From Alligator mississippiensis (lineage: Eukaryota > Chordata > Crocodylia > Alligatoridae): a DNA stretch of 64,000 bases. The position numbers and the translations under genes are program-made. Within the stretch, counting starts at the first letter, position 1. The number at the start of each line of letters is the position of its first letter. The stretch lies in NCBI RefSeq assembly GCF_030867095.1, contig NC_081826.1:246926251-246990250 (forward strand), given 5' to 3'. The notes under the pieces are model-generated. The model was not told the DNA's origin. It did no database searches and worked only from the letters and a program-made list of their open reading frames with translations. This document shows, piece by piece, positions 48,471-60,400 of this stretch.

Positions 48471-49068
48471 TGAGTGATTAATCATTAACTGTTTAAAAGC
48501 TGCAAACCTTCATTCAAAAGTGATAACAGAGCAAGAAGTAAGATGCCCCAATTTATTTTCATACCACTTAAAATATTCAGTTTAAGTTACAGTGTTACCT
48601 CAGAGCCAATACATAGTCTCCTACTATATATAAATTTATCTTCAAAAGTTATTAATAAGGCAAAAAAAATGAATATATAGTTCATGTATTTTAGAATTAG
48701 TACAGAATTATGAACACATATCAACCATGTCACAAATTCATTATGAAGACATGAATCTCAAATACTTGATTTGTGGAGAGCAAATCTGAAGAAGGTATAG
48801 TTCACGTTTAACTGCAACATTAATATATCTTTATTTAAAAGTCCTTTAAAATGTAATCAGTGTGGAACCAATAGTGTGCTATTAAAATTAAATAGGGTTG
48901 TATTGATTTAACACTAAAATATATATAACACTGTATCTGTTCTATGAATATGCATGCTTCTCTATATTATTTAATAATAAAATATATGTCTGCTATAAAC
49001 TTTTATTTGTTTTAAAATAACTTAAGGGGAAAAAATTATTCAGTTATTTAGGGTTTTTAACAAGCATG
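48471..49068. other. AT-rich sequence, nothing recognised
   Basis: No gene or repeat seen. Confidence 0.45.
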
Positions 49069-49076
49069 TTTTCTAT

Positions 49077-49995
49077 TAGGGCAGTGAGAAGCTCCAGGTG
49101 CTGATTCGATTTGGAGGAGATTCGGCACAATTCAGCAGCTGAATCTTCGAATCGAATCAGGGGACCAGTTAAAAGGTCCAAATCAATTTGAAGCTCTCTG
49201 AATGTATTCAGAGACCTTTAGCAATTTGAATAGTCCCAACTGGCTGCAGCAGGGAGCTGGACCCAGACTCCATGCTGGTAAGGCAGGAGGGCTGGAGAAG
49301 GGGGGAGGTGACCATGGGGTCACCTCCCCTGCCAGGCCCCATCCCCTGCTTTCTCCCCCAGCCCCCCTGAAAGCCCCTGACCCCTGCCTGCTTTCCCAGC
49401 ATGCCCCCCCACCCTCATGGCTGACCCACCTAGGCCCAGCTCCTGGTTGTTTAAAAAAAAAAAGCCCCCACTCACCAGCTGCTGCCAGGTTGGGGAGGGC
49501 AATCCCCACAAGCCCCCTGGGGGAATCTGCCACAAGCCCCCTGCCCCCCTGCTGCCACTGCCCCCCCCACATAGCTGCCCTACCTGCCCCAGCTCCTGGC
49601 CCTTAAAAAAAAACAAAACAAAAAAACCTGACTTACTGGCTGCTGCAGCAGCCTTGGGGCTTCTGGCAGCTCATGGCAAAGCCCTCCACACAGTATGGGG
49701 CAGGGGAGGGCAATGTTGATCATCCCCTCCCCCCCCCGGCCTGGCAGCAGCCAGTGAATGGGGGCTTTTTTTTTTTCCCCTAAAGAGCTGGGTGCTGGGG
49801 CTGAGCAGGGCTGGGAGAGCGGGTGGAGGACGGGGCCTGTGTGATTCAGAGATTCGGCTGATTTGGGAGCAGACGAATCTCTTAATCAAATTAATCCAAA
49901 TCAATTCAGGACAGTGATTCAAATCACCAAATCAAATCACTGTCCCCCGAATCGGCTAAATCCAAAAAGAATACTAGCCACTTCACACCGGCCTA
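49077..49995. mobile_element. hAT-type palindromic element, copy D
   Basis: Eight flanking bases, TTTTCTAT (49069-49076) and TTTTCCAT (49996-50003), agree at seven positions. Ends and internal modules match copies A and C in the opposite orientation to A: GATTCG-rich ends, GGCCCTTAAAAAAAAAC block, C-rich blocks, then the inverted set. No transposase; several overlapping frames of about 100-134 codons on both strands are artefacts of composition. Confidence 0.8.
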
Positions 49996-50003
49996 TTTTC
50001 CAT

Positions 50004-50576
50004 GTCATAGTAATAGGTTCTGGTATTGATTGCTTTAATTGGAGAATCCATCTTTTCATTATGTGTTTGTACACATAACAGCACAGTGATCAACAACTCT
50101 GGGCCATGGATGAAGTTCTTCAGTGGTGAGGGTCTTTGGCAATGGTCACCACGGTGAGTAAAAGTGGCAGCAGCAGGTTCTTTCCCCATGTCAGCCTGGG
50201 GAAAAGCGGCAGAGAGTGTTTTCCCTTTTCTGCCAGGGGGCAAAGCAGCAATAATGGCTGCTTTGCCTAGTGTCTGCCTGCTTCTGACTTGAAATGGATC
50301 ATTTTGGCTTACAAGCTAAAAGCATTGCTGATAACTCATCTAGCACTCTTGGGATGCTATCCCAGATGGGATTTTTTTTTTTTAATTCTCTTTGTACAAA
50401 CAACTGTGATATCAACAGTAAATTTTGATTCAGTAAAAGTGTAATGGGGTTTTTGGAGGATAGAGTTCTTCTTGGCAAGAAGGTATTTTTTTTTATGTGT
50501 ACAAATGATAATGGCTCTAGCTAGTCCATTTCTGCCACTGGCAATCTGCTGACCAGTTCTTTCATTGAGGGTTTAA
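50004..50576. other. No gene recognised
   Basis: Mixed sequence with T-runs and no family recognised. Confidence 0.35.
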
Positions 50577-51370
50577 TTGGGAAATATTCACATTAAATGT
50601 TATTGTGGCTATGAAGATCACGCTGCCAGCCCAGGGGAGAAAATAAGAAGAATCCCCAAAGAGAATAATAAGTGCCGGGGCAGGTGCCCCAAGCATGAGT
50701 ACTTACCGAATAACTCAACAGGAGTGAAGGAACAGGACACGCAGAGAACAGGAATGACCCAGTTTATTAGTTCCTGCCAGTTCTGGTTTTCTAGATTCAA
50801 GACAGAGAACACTCAACAACTGTGCCCTGAAACAACAGGAAGAGGAGGAGAAGATAGAGAAAGTGAGAGAGTGACAGACAGATGCAGAGGGAACTCTGTG
50901 AAGAAAACCTTTAAGCTAAAAAAAGAGTAAGAAACAGCACCCTTGGAGGGGTAAAGGAATGAGAGCAAGGAGCCCTTGGAAACTCAGAGGAGTCTCCATA
51001 CTTACCCCAAGGAAAGGAATTGAAAGAGGCGACCGACATGATCCAGAAACAGCTGACCATCACAACTCTGAGCCTGTAACCAGAACCGTGAGTGAGGGTA
51101 CTGCAGGCAAGAGTGCTTGGGCAAACAGATGGTCGGAGTCTTGCAGTCCTCTGGGACACATTTATTTTAAGTAAGGAATGACCTGACTGTTCCCAGCCAG
51201 TAGTATCCAACTTATTCAGTCAACTAGGAAAAGGCTGCGGTAGAAGACTCAAGAAAAATCCTAGCTAGAAGAAAGGATAGTAGCCAAGTAGAATAGCTTG
51301 CCTCCCTCCTCCTTTTTTCTTTGTTACACCAAGTCATGGCAGGTGAGATCGGGTGGATAAGCTAGAAAAA
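50577..51370. other. Unclassified block, possibly a retroelement piece
   Basis: Composition is less AT-rich than the flanks and purine-rich on the plus strand. A 117-codon plus frame (50577-50930) is Lys/Arg/Glu-rich but has no recognised domain. Splice-donor-like words occur (AAGCATGAGTACTTACC, CATGGCAGGTGAG), yet no exon can be defended. Confidence 0.25.
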
Positions 51371-52029
51371 AAATAACCCTACTATAAACATTGGCTGTAA
51401 TGCTCTAAATACACAAGCTCCAGAGCCCAAACTATCAGTTACATGAGTAGGGAGCCACTTCGAGTAGTGACTCCTCTTACAGTTATGATGGATTTTAATT
51501 AAATTAAAAACACAAAACCAGAGTTATATGCTTAGTCCTGGTTCAGAGTATTATTCAAACATTGTTTTTGGTTTCTCTGTATCAAATAGAATGGGCTAAG
51601 TTTGCAGAAAGAACACAGAAATCATCTTTTCCTCCAATTAGCTGGATTTATCCATTCATACAATCCTGCATGCGACATCCAACTCAGCCTAAAGGAAATA
51701 TCAGATAGCAGCAAACTTTTGTAATTATGCAAGGCCAGACAAGAATATGGAATGTGGAAGAAACTTCCTGGGCAGAAAGGAGAGTCAAAGTCTGGCTAAC
51801 AGAGTAGGGTTAAAGAAGAATGGGTAAGTGCTGGGAAGTATATTTTTGTATAAATAACAAATTTAACAATGAAACAATCAAAAAAGAACAAACTTCTGAG
51901 TATGAATCTGTAGTTTCAGATATTTCCCAAAGTTGCAAATCTATTTAAGAAACATATAATAGAAGTACTATAGAGGGAAAAAACTGGATCAGCTTTCCTT
52001 ATTTTACAGAGCCCAGCGGTCAGGTTTGC
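51371..52029. other. AT-rich sequence, nothing recognised
   Basis: No gene or repeat seen. Confidence 0.4.
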
Positions 52030-53035
52030 AAATGGCAATCAAAGGATCTTGTAGATTAGAGAACTAGGCCCTAGATAACAGAATGAAATTGAACAAAGTG
52101 AGAGGTGTTACACTTTGTGAAGAAGAAACAAATGCACAAATACAGAAAGGGAAATGATTGGCCATGTAGTACTGTTGCTAAGAAAGATCTCGGGATTTTG
52201 GTGGATCATAGACTCAACACAAGCAAACAAAATGATGCATTAGCTTTTCTGATACAGGTTTCCCTCACTTTATGTGGGTTTTGTATATGTGAATTCACTC
52301 TTATGTGATGACCCTTTTTGTACCAAAAATTTATCATATGCAAGGTAAATTCACTCTTATGAGATCAGTGTGGTGCAAGACTGCAGTCAATTGCTTTGTG
52401 TAGTGCACTGTGGGAGTGATGTGCACCAAAATATAATCTCCTCTGTGGATCTGTAATCCTTGCATATTTTCTGTCACACATGTTTCTGTAGTTGCCATGC
52501 CCATTATGATAGTACCCTCTGCTTGTGTGTACTGTCTGCTGTTGGTGAGTATCAAAATTGTCTTGTAAAAGTAATAGAAATAGGTCTGGGGGTCACAGTA
52601 CAGTCAAGGTTTTTTAACATATCCCTATTTGTTACATCGTAAAGTGGGTTCCCTTTATGCAAATTTGAGTTATGTTCTGTTTTCTAGGAACACATGTACA
52701 GCATAAAGCAAGGGAAACCTGTAATTTCAGTTTTGGACAAAGCTAACAGTTATATCACTGTGCTCAACATTGGTTAGGCTCCAGCTAGATCCCACATGCA
52801 ATTCTGGGCTCTGCAATTTAAAAAGGATCTGGAGTAACTGGAGAGTCAAGCAAGAAGGATTACAGATTTGTTGCAATGAACACTGTACAAGAAAAGTACA
52901 AAAAAGTACAAGAAAAGGACTGGTGAGGGAACAAAGTTTGGAGAAAGAAGGGAGGAGTCATGATAGCCATGTTCAAATATTTGATGGGTTGCCATAAAGA
53001 GGGAAAACAACTGTTTTCTGTAACAGGACACCTGA
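52030..53035 (+). mobile_element. Decayed CR1 LINE split by a Tigger-like MITE
   Basis: CR1 ORF2 sequence on the left (GGAAATGATTGGCCATGTAG, GATCTCGGGATTTTGGTGG; compare DLGILVDHRLNTS) and on the right (TGCAATTCTGGGCTCTGCAA, TTCAAATATTTGATGGGTTG). A 467-bp MITE at 52255-52721 separates them. Frames are broken by many stops. Confidence 0.75.
52255..52721. mobile_element. Tigger-like MITE nested in CR1
   Basis: TA on each side. The left end CAGGTTTCCCTCACTTTATG and the complement of the right end (CAGGTTTCCCTTGCTTTATG) are near-perfect inverted repeats. AT-rich body, no transposase sequence recognised. It is a different family from the 18.4-kb element. Confidence 0.85.
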
Positions 53036-53040
53036 GGTGG

Positions 53041-53579
53041 TGCCTATTACTAAAGGGGAAAAGACTCACCTACATCTGTGCTGCAGTGGGGAAAGCAGAA
53101 TGATACAGGGAGCTGGGAATACAGGTGCTCCCAATGAAGCCCCGGCCAGGCCCTGGCTGGGAAACATTTGGGGGTCAGGCTAGGCACATTGGCTCCTAGG
53201 GGAGGAGCTAGGGGAGAAGCCAGGGAGAAAAGGGGGAAGGGGGCTGAAAGGAAGCCCCTGGAGAGTGGCACTTTGGGGACAATGCAGACTGGCAGAACAG
53301 ACCCCTGCAAAGATGGATGTTTGTAATCCCATCATAACACAACGATCACAGGTACTGCTGGGAGGCAGTGGAGACATCCACACTGAAGAGGGATGCAGCA
53401 GCCAGGGTAAGGAAAGACTTGGCGTGGGGCCCCATCCACAGAAAGAGAAGCCAGCAGCCAATTGGGAAGGCAGCAGGCATGGGGTGATCCCCTTCCACTA
53501 CAAAGGTGGCTTGAAAAGGCTAAGGGCCAGAAAGAATGTAGACCCGCCTCCCCTCTCCCCTGCCCCCAGTGGAAGTCAA
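53041..53579. other. GC-richer insert between CR1 pieces, unclassified
   Basis: Purine-rich, CR1-unlike sequence separates two CR1 fragments. It may be an insertion or the junction of two separate CR1 copies. No terminal repeats were recognised. Confidence 0.3.
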
Positions 53580-54018
53580 CAAAAATGATTAGAGGCCTGG
53601 AACACATGACTTATGAGGAGTGGCTGAGGAAACTGAGCTTATTTAGTCTGCAGAAGGGAAGACTGAGGGGGGGAGGGGATTTCATAGGAGCCTTTACTTA
53701 CCTAAGGGGTGGTTTCAAAGAGGATGGAGCTAGACTGTTCTCAGTGGTGGCAGGAGACAGAACAAGGAGCAATGGGCTCAAGTTGCAGCAAGGGAAGTTT
53801 AGATTTGATATTAAGAAAAACTCTCTCACTAGGAGGCAGATGAAGCACTGGAACAGGTTACCTAGAGAGGTGGTAACCTCCATCCTTGGAGGTTTAAGGT
53901 CGTGCTTAATAAAGCCTTGGTTGAAATGGTTTAGTTGGGGTTGGTCCTACTTTGAGCAGGGAGTTTGACTAAATGACCTCTTGGATGTCCCTTCCAACCC
54001 TAATCTTCTATGATTCTC
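53580..54018 (+). pseudogene. CR1 ORF2 C-terminus and 3' UTR
   Basis: The plus frame to 53968 carries the CR1 C-terminal domain: IRGLEHMTYEEWLRKLSLFS, LQKGRLRGG, FKEDGARLFSVVAGDRTRSN, GLKLQQGKFRFDIKKN and NRLPREVV. The frame then runs into the 3' UTR, which ends ATCTTCTATGATTCTCTG. It is better kept than the adjoining CR1 and probably a separate, younger insertion. The RT is absent. Confidence 0.85.
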
Positions 54019-54335
54019 TGTTTCTATGTAAAAGGCCTAATTTATATCAAGAATAATTTATACTTTTTAAAGTCCTACTTAAAAGCACCTTTAGATAATT
54101 TTGGTAAAGTTTATTTTTTGCAACTGGATTTTAAGAGCACTCATCTGGATGCTCTTCTTAAGTTGAAGGTACTGATGTCTTATATAATAAAATGGTTTTA
54201 AACTATTTACAGGTCATGTTTTTGAGGATAAGAAAAGGTAAGGAAAGATTTGTGGGTTTAAGAAGTGAACAATTTGTAACAGATTATATGTTAAAAGAAA
54301 AGAAAGACAACATATTTTTTATTATTTGTAATATT

Positions 54336-55729
54336 TGTGAGTCGTCAGTGTCACCGCGGGGTCCTCTTGGAGGGCCATGATCTCCTCGAGGTCCCTCACT
54401 CCGTGTCAAGGCCGGCCCAAGGCACCCTCTTATTCTCGCCCGCCACGTCTTGCTGGTAAATATAAGGTTGGGAGGCTACCTATGACTCCCTGGGCACGGC
54501 TACTCGGGACCTCTGTCCCTGTGTGTTCCTGGACCCCTGGGGGTCTCCCGATACGGTGGGTGTTCCCCGGACACCCTAGCCTTATGGGCTATGCGTGGCT
54601 CCTACCACCCCTAATACCACGCCCCAAGCCTCGCTGATGTGAAAGACGTTGTTGTGTCTGCACGCCCGCTTCCTGGGCCCTTCTTCTATAATACGCTAGT
54701 CCCCTCGAGCCACCGGTCTTTTAGGCCCACCGCACCACTGCCTCCTCTAGTACGGGCTCACCGCGCTGCTACTCCCCATCCTCTCGGGGGCCACCGCAGC
54801 ACCTTGCCCTTCCCCGTCCTGGGTTCTCCGTGGTGCTAGCCTGTTACTGGGCTCGCTCCTATTGTCCTGGGTTTCTCAATCGCCCCTCCCTGGGGCTGGG
54901 GTCTATGTACCCCACAAGTGACGCCCTTGCTGGCGTCTACTGCACCCGTCCTGGGCTTCCTAATATGGCGCTCCCCCTCTTTGGGGCTCGCCGCGCCCAC
55001 CTTGGGCTTCTCAATAGTCCAATATGGTGCTCCCCCTCCTTGGGGGCTCGCCGTGCCCACCTTGGGCTTCCCAATAAAATAGCCCCTCTCTCTGGGGCTG
55101 GGGTCTACGTACCCCACACACAACCCGGGGTCTGTGTTCCCTGTCCGCAACCCTCTTGTTGCATTCGCAACCCACTTGTTGCGCTTCTCACCATGAGCTG
55201 CGCCTGCACTGGCGCTGCGCCCTCACTGGCGCTGAGGTCCCCATACCACTGGGGTACCTATGAAGATAATGCGCCCTCTTGGTGCTAGGCTGCGCCCTCA
55301 CTGGTGCTAGGGCCCCCGCCCCTATGGGGTCCCTATGAGGCCTCCTCCAACCCCTACAGCCTCGCCCAAACCACCGGTGTAATATCACAAACACAACTTC
55401 AAGCCTCCCAGCTATAACTCAAACACAACCCAAAGCTGCCTGGCTATAACTTAACATCATGGCTTAACTCTGCTCGAGTGGTACTTGCTGTTAGACTTCT
55501 TTCTGCATCCTAACTCCAGGAGCTCCTGCCTCTCCGGTTGCTGGCAGAGAACTGCCAGCCTGGCCTCAACCCTGGGCTTTATGAAGGCCAGGCCCTGCCC
55601 CCTTCTGGCCAGCTGATTCTTATCAGTTGCCCTGGCAACCTGCAGCTGCGCTCATTAGGCCCTGCCAGGGCTCATTCCCTGGCAGCTTTCCCCTCTCTAG
55701 GAGCAGGAGCACCGAGGTGCCCTGCGACA
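54336..55729. mobile_element. GC-rich LTR-like element with internal repeats
   Basis: The segment is bounded by TGTGAG and GCGACA, so either strand begins TG and ends CA. It is CpG-rich between AT-rich flanks. Two 55-bp units repeat in tandem (54962-55016 and 55021-55076). A longer word ending in GGGGTCTATGTACCCC/GGGGTCTACGTACCCC also repeats (54867-54917 and 55059-55117). Minus orientation has CATAAAGCC (about 55578) as a TATA candidate; plus orientation has AATATAAGG and AATAAA. The orientation is therefore open, and no target duplication was found. No viral gene is visible. Confidence 0.5.
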
Positions 55730-55994
55730 ATCAGTAAAGTGAAACAGAAACCATATTCAATATGTAGTTTTTGTTTAATTTCTCATTAAGAAGGTGCTGT
55801 TATAAACCAGCAGCATGTGGTGTGAGGTAGCTGGCATTACATTTGTCACTGTGAATAAAAATTAAGTTTTTAAGAGTCCATATTATTTTTATTGCCATAA
55901 TAAATACAGTAACAAACAGATAGCATGCAATCAGTGAAAAACTTACTAAGAAAAATATTATATATAATGTGTATATATAATATATAATATTATT

Positions 55995-56320
55995 TATTTA
56001 TAGCGGTGAGTGCTGACTGGCAGTTGGCGACCACCCACAGACACCGCTGGTGGCATTGGTGGTGGCCAGCGGTGATTGCAGACTGCCCGCAGACGCTGCC
56101 AGCAGTGTTGGCAACGAGGGGGGAGTGGCAAGCAGCTACACCGGCAGTGCCTTTTCACAGGGGATGCACCACCAAACTCAGGGGGTGCACGTGCACCTGC
56201 GTGCACCCCCTACGTGTCTCCAATGTCCTCGGCATCAGTGATACACCCACACCTCTGCCAACCACCTCCATTTCTCCACCAACATGCTCAAAAGGGTCTC
56301 ACTGACTCACTTTGAAAAAA
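55995..56320. other. Small CpG-rich block
   Basis: It begins after an AT dinucleotide-rich stretch and carries GCGGTG/CACCGC words and a 12-bp perfect hairpin (56180-56191 and 56200-56211). It may be a fragment of a GC-rich repeat. Overlapping frames of 63-99 codons are not convincing. Confidence 0.3.
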
Positions 56321-59300
56321 GTATGAAGGGGTTACGCTATGGCATTATAAAATTATTGTTGCCATTTTGTTGAGCTATAATGGTTAAACACTGACAAAGA
56401 TAGGCCCTATAAAACTTGTCAGTGAATAAATCAGCAGCATACTTGTTCTAAAACGAACAGTATAAAACAATTATAGTGGGAATAATTGCAATACACCTAA
56501 ACAGAAGCCCTACTGAGTCTACTCTAAGTCTGTATTGTCACTGTGATAAAGAATTAAGTTACGAGTCTTTACTATGGAATAATGAGTTTACCAGAAGCAA
56601 AGTAGCACTGATAATCATAAAGTTCCCTGCCATGCTGCAGAAAACAATTTATCACCTATATGTGCAATTGTGACATTAATCTATAGAGTAAATAATAACA
56701 TTTACTTTTGATGAGCTTAGCTAATGAGAGAGAGTGCATATATATGTCCCAATAACAGAAAATTTAACAATTGTAAAGATTTTTTTTTTTTTTTTTAAAT
56801 CAAGGAGGAAAAAAGGTCTGGGATTAATTATTTCAGACACAGCAAACCTAAAAGAACCAGGAAATCAGGGGTAGAAAAAAAAATCAATTAAAAAAATGGT
56901 TTGCTTTATTATAAAATGATAGCTCCTCAAGATAAGTTTTCAAATATAGAGTAGAAATGCACCTACAAATCAAGGGGATTTCTTGCACGTGCAAATTAAG
57001 CATCTCAGATATAAAAGGTTGAAAAGGATGAGCAGAAGGTTAATAATCTAGTTTCATAGACAAGCCTTTGTTACAGGATCTTTCCAGAGTTGGAGGAGAG
57101 TAATCATGGCCCAACACACCAATCTGATGTAATGTTTTTGTTTTGTCTTATTGGTTTTTTTTAAAAAAAAGAGAAATTAAGAATTTACAAATCTTCTGGC
57201 AGAGTGAAGAGCATGTTCTAACCCTACATTCTTAAAAGGCAAATAAATGGTCATACTTTCCAAAATGTCTGAGTACCCTAGAATTCTAGAAACACCAAAA
57301 CACTGTTGCATTTCCCATAAAATTATGAGCAAAATCACTCTTCCTACAATTTCACTGGACTCCTGAAAGTCTTCTGAAATGTCCCTGTCTGTATTAAAGA
57401 GATGCTCTGAGAACTGTAAAGTAGAATTATAGACAATGGAAAATTAGAACTACTAAGTGCTAGTATAGACTCATAGGAAGACTGCATTCAATAGCTAAAC
57501 TAGATACACAAATCCTTTCCCACTTATGCTACTGCAGTTCCATTCATTCATTTGGTGTATTTGCCTAGCACTGATGCATCTTAGTTCATACTATTTTATT
57601 CAACAGCAAATTTTTCTGTTTAAATTAGAAATGGATCATCTATACCTTTAAAGACTAAACATATCAGTTATTTCACTATCCCAACTGCAGTCACTCATGT
57701 TTTGCAGTTGCCAAATTATAGAACAACACAGAAGCTTATTGTAACTAAAGCTGCAAGTGCATTACATTTCTGTAAGTGCACTGAAGGAGAAGACAAATTT
57801 TAAAGTACATGAGGAAAACTATCAAATAACAGGAAACACAATATGAAAATGTATGTCACAAAAGTATTTTTTTCCAATAAAATTATATATTATGAAATAC
57901 TGGAGACCCAGAGGAGCTTTCAATGATTGCTTTTTAATTTTAAGACAAAATCTGTCAGGCTTTAACAAACTTTCACTGAACTGAATTAATTTTTCAAGCT
58001 CCAATATTATATGTACCAAGGCTAACTTCTCACATTACAAAAGAAGTAATTTTATTTACTCAAATAAATGGGGAGAGAGAGTGTGTCAGGGGGTCTTTTG
58101 TGTACAATATCACTGCTCAAATTTTGTTTTGCTATTACTGGGAGAACTAGAAAGACTTCCATGTCACATTATATGATATAATAAAGAAGTGAATGTAGCA
58201 TTGTATTTTTACAGAATTTTTTTTGTATTTGTCCTTGTTTTGTTTTCAGTTGTTATTATTTACAGAAATTCTCACCATGTTTTGGGTCTGATGTTTATTT
58301 AAAAATAACGTTCTGCATCTGGAAAAGAACAGAACGAAGAAAAGATTCTGCTACGCTACAACGGGCACCTTGCAAACAAACACACAGGCACACACACAGA
58401 AAATAGTCTGTGAAACTGATTTTCCTCCTCACACAGTGGCTGCTGAAAGTAGAGAGAAGTGTATGGTTAACTAAAACTTTTTTTTTCTATTGGAAGATGG
58501 AGACAGCCACTACTTACAGGAACAAGGTCATTGTCTATGACCTTTGGTTCTCTGAAAATTAGTTCTCACATTGCAAATTTATATTTATTGTGAAATAGCG
58601 CTGCAATTGTTTGTATCCCTTTACCCCGGGGAGCTAAAAACACTTTGCAGAGATGGCCAGTATTAGATATGTTACACATACAACAACTGAGACAAAAAAA
58701 TATGCAGCCTCAGATTTTCTAGTTCAGCTTCTGCATTACTTCAAATAATGTTCACCTTATACTCCTATATCTGAGAACAGCCTATACATAAGGAAATAGT
58801 ACTATCTTTGACTTTTTTTTTTATTTAAGAAATTAAATCCTAGAGCCAACATTGTCCAAAGCAATAATTTTGGTGCCTCAGTTTGTGAGACCCAAACTTG
58901 TGATAGGTTATGGCCACCTAATTTATTGGACATTCCTAAATATTTGAGAATAAATAATTTGCTAAGGTCACAAATAAAATTACTGGAATGGGCAAGAATA
59001 TAATCCTGGTTTTCTGATCTGCTTGCAGTATCCAGACCAGCACCACACCATTGCTCAATTTTTCACTTCGCCAAAATGGGGTAGGGTAGGAGGAAGGAGC
59101 AGGAACAGGGCTCCCATGACTGAAGTATTCCACAGATGTTGATCACTTGCAGTCTTAGATATTCATACATTTGCTCTGAGGAACTGAGATGTATAACATT
59201 TCTTTTTACCACCAGAATAATAAATTAGTTTATGAAAAGTGACAAGAGTAGTTCTGTATAAAAGAGCTTCCATATTACTCTGTATCACTGATCAAAGATG

Positions 59301-59640
59301 TCAGAGCATTTGTTTCAATCTTAGTTCTTTCAGCAGCTCTTCAGTTACGTTAGTATGAAATGTCATGTGCGTTAAGCATAGCATATATTTATCTATGAAC
59401 TCCAAACTCTAATGATCTATCACTATTTCACACTGAAAAGAGCATACATTTGTACTTTACAAGGCCTAAAATGAAGTCTGTAGATGCATTTTTTTTCCCC
59501 CACCATGTGATGGTGGTCCTTAGGATGTCTCTTCATATCCTCTTATAATCTCCCAAAGAACTATAGGTACCCCGACTTTCCTGCCTGTTATGTCTTGGGT
59601 GTTGTTATAATATGTTCTAATTTATGATGTTACTAGTCAG
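56321..59640. other. AT-rich sequence, nothing recognised
   Basis: 3.3 kb without a recognised repeat or gene: the longest plain stretch in the window. It contains a T-run near 56781-56798 and CA-rich words near 58380. Confidence 0.5.
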
Positions 59641-59649
59641 GAGGGTTAT

Positions 59650-60400
59650 TTTATATTATATATATTTCGGGGGCGGGGGGGAGGGAGGGGGTTGTGGCTC
59701 TATTAGGAGTCCCGGTATTATAAAAGGAATACCTTGCTCGCCTTCTCGACTATCCACACACACTCACCGATATATATATATATATATGTGAAATATATAT
59801 ATATATTCACAGTCTGATTCAGATTAACACTTGCCTTTATTTTTATCTTTTATCGTTCTATACAAACTTTCTTTACTTTTAGGCAGAAGTTGTCCATTTA
59901 TATCCTTTCCTTTTTTTTTTTTTTTTTTTTTTATTTAGCCTCATCAGTCATATCAACTTTGTAATTCTATCTATATAATGTTCTTATGTAACTGCTATCA
60001 ATTTGGTTGGACTGAACTTGGTATTAGAAAACGAAGTCTCTTTATCTCTTGTTCATCTGTTTATCTTTTTTGGGCAGACTTTTATCTTCAAAACCCATCA
60101 TATACTTTCTCTTTATTTTGTTGCTATAAGTGTGTACTTTTTATCCTGCATGTGCCTGAAGCCTTGAGTCCTCGTGACAGACACCCAGATGCGGTCTCCA
60201 AGCTTGAGAGAGTGGGTCAATTCACTTTCTTCTTTTCTTTGTTTACTTTCCAGTCCTGGAGCTTTCATCCTAATATGGCAATGGCTCCGGAAGCAGCATT
60301 CTCCGGCTCTTTTCACCGCATCAGCCACGCTCATCTGGACATACCCGTAGTATGCAATCATTTGTAGCACAGCAAAGCACCAGAATCATCACTCTATCTG
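59650..60400. other. LTR-like or MITE-like segment, uncertain
   Basis: A G-run, TATTATAAAAGGAATACC (a TATA-like box at about 59716), (TA)n at 59769-59816 and a T22 run at 59910 precede a CpG-bearing end whose complement reads GGGTATGTCCAGATGAGCG. It could be a retroviral LTR fragment or a MITE end. No duplication was found. The 129-codon frame at 59978-60367 is not a recognised protein. Confidence 0.25.

Noticed and set aside
50577..50930. 117-codon plus frame with a CxC...C pattern, considered as a zinc-finger exon
   Set aside because: Cysteine spacing does not fit a known finger, and splice signals are too weak to define an exon.
59978..60367. 129-codon plus frame, aromatic-rich, considered as a membrane protein
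   Set aside because: It starts after a T22 run in AT-rich DNA and ends in MITE-like sequence; hydrophobicity comes from T-rich codons.
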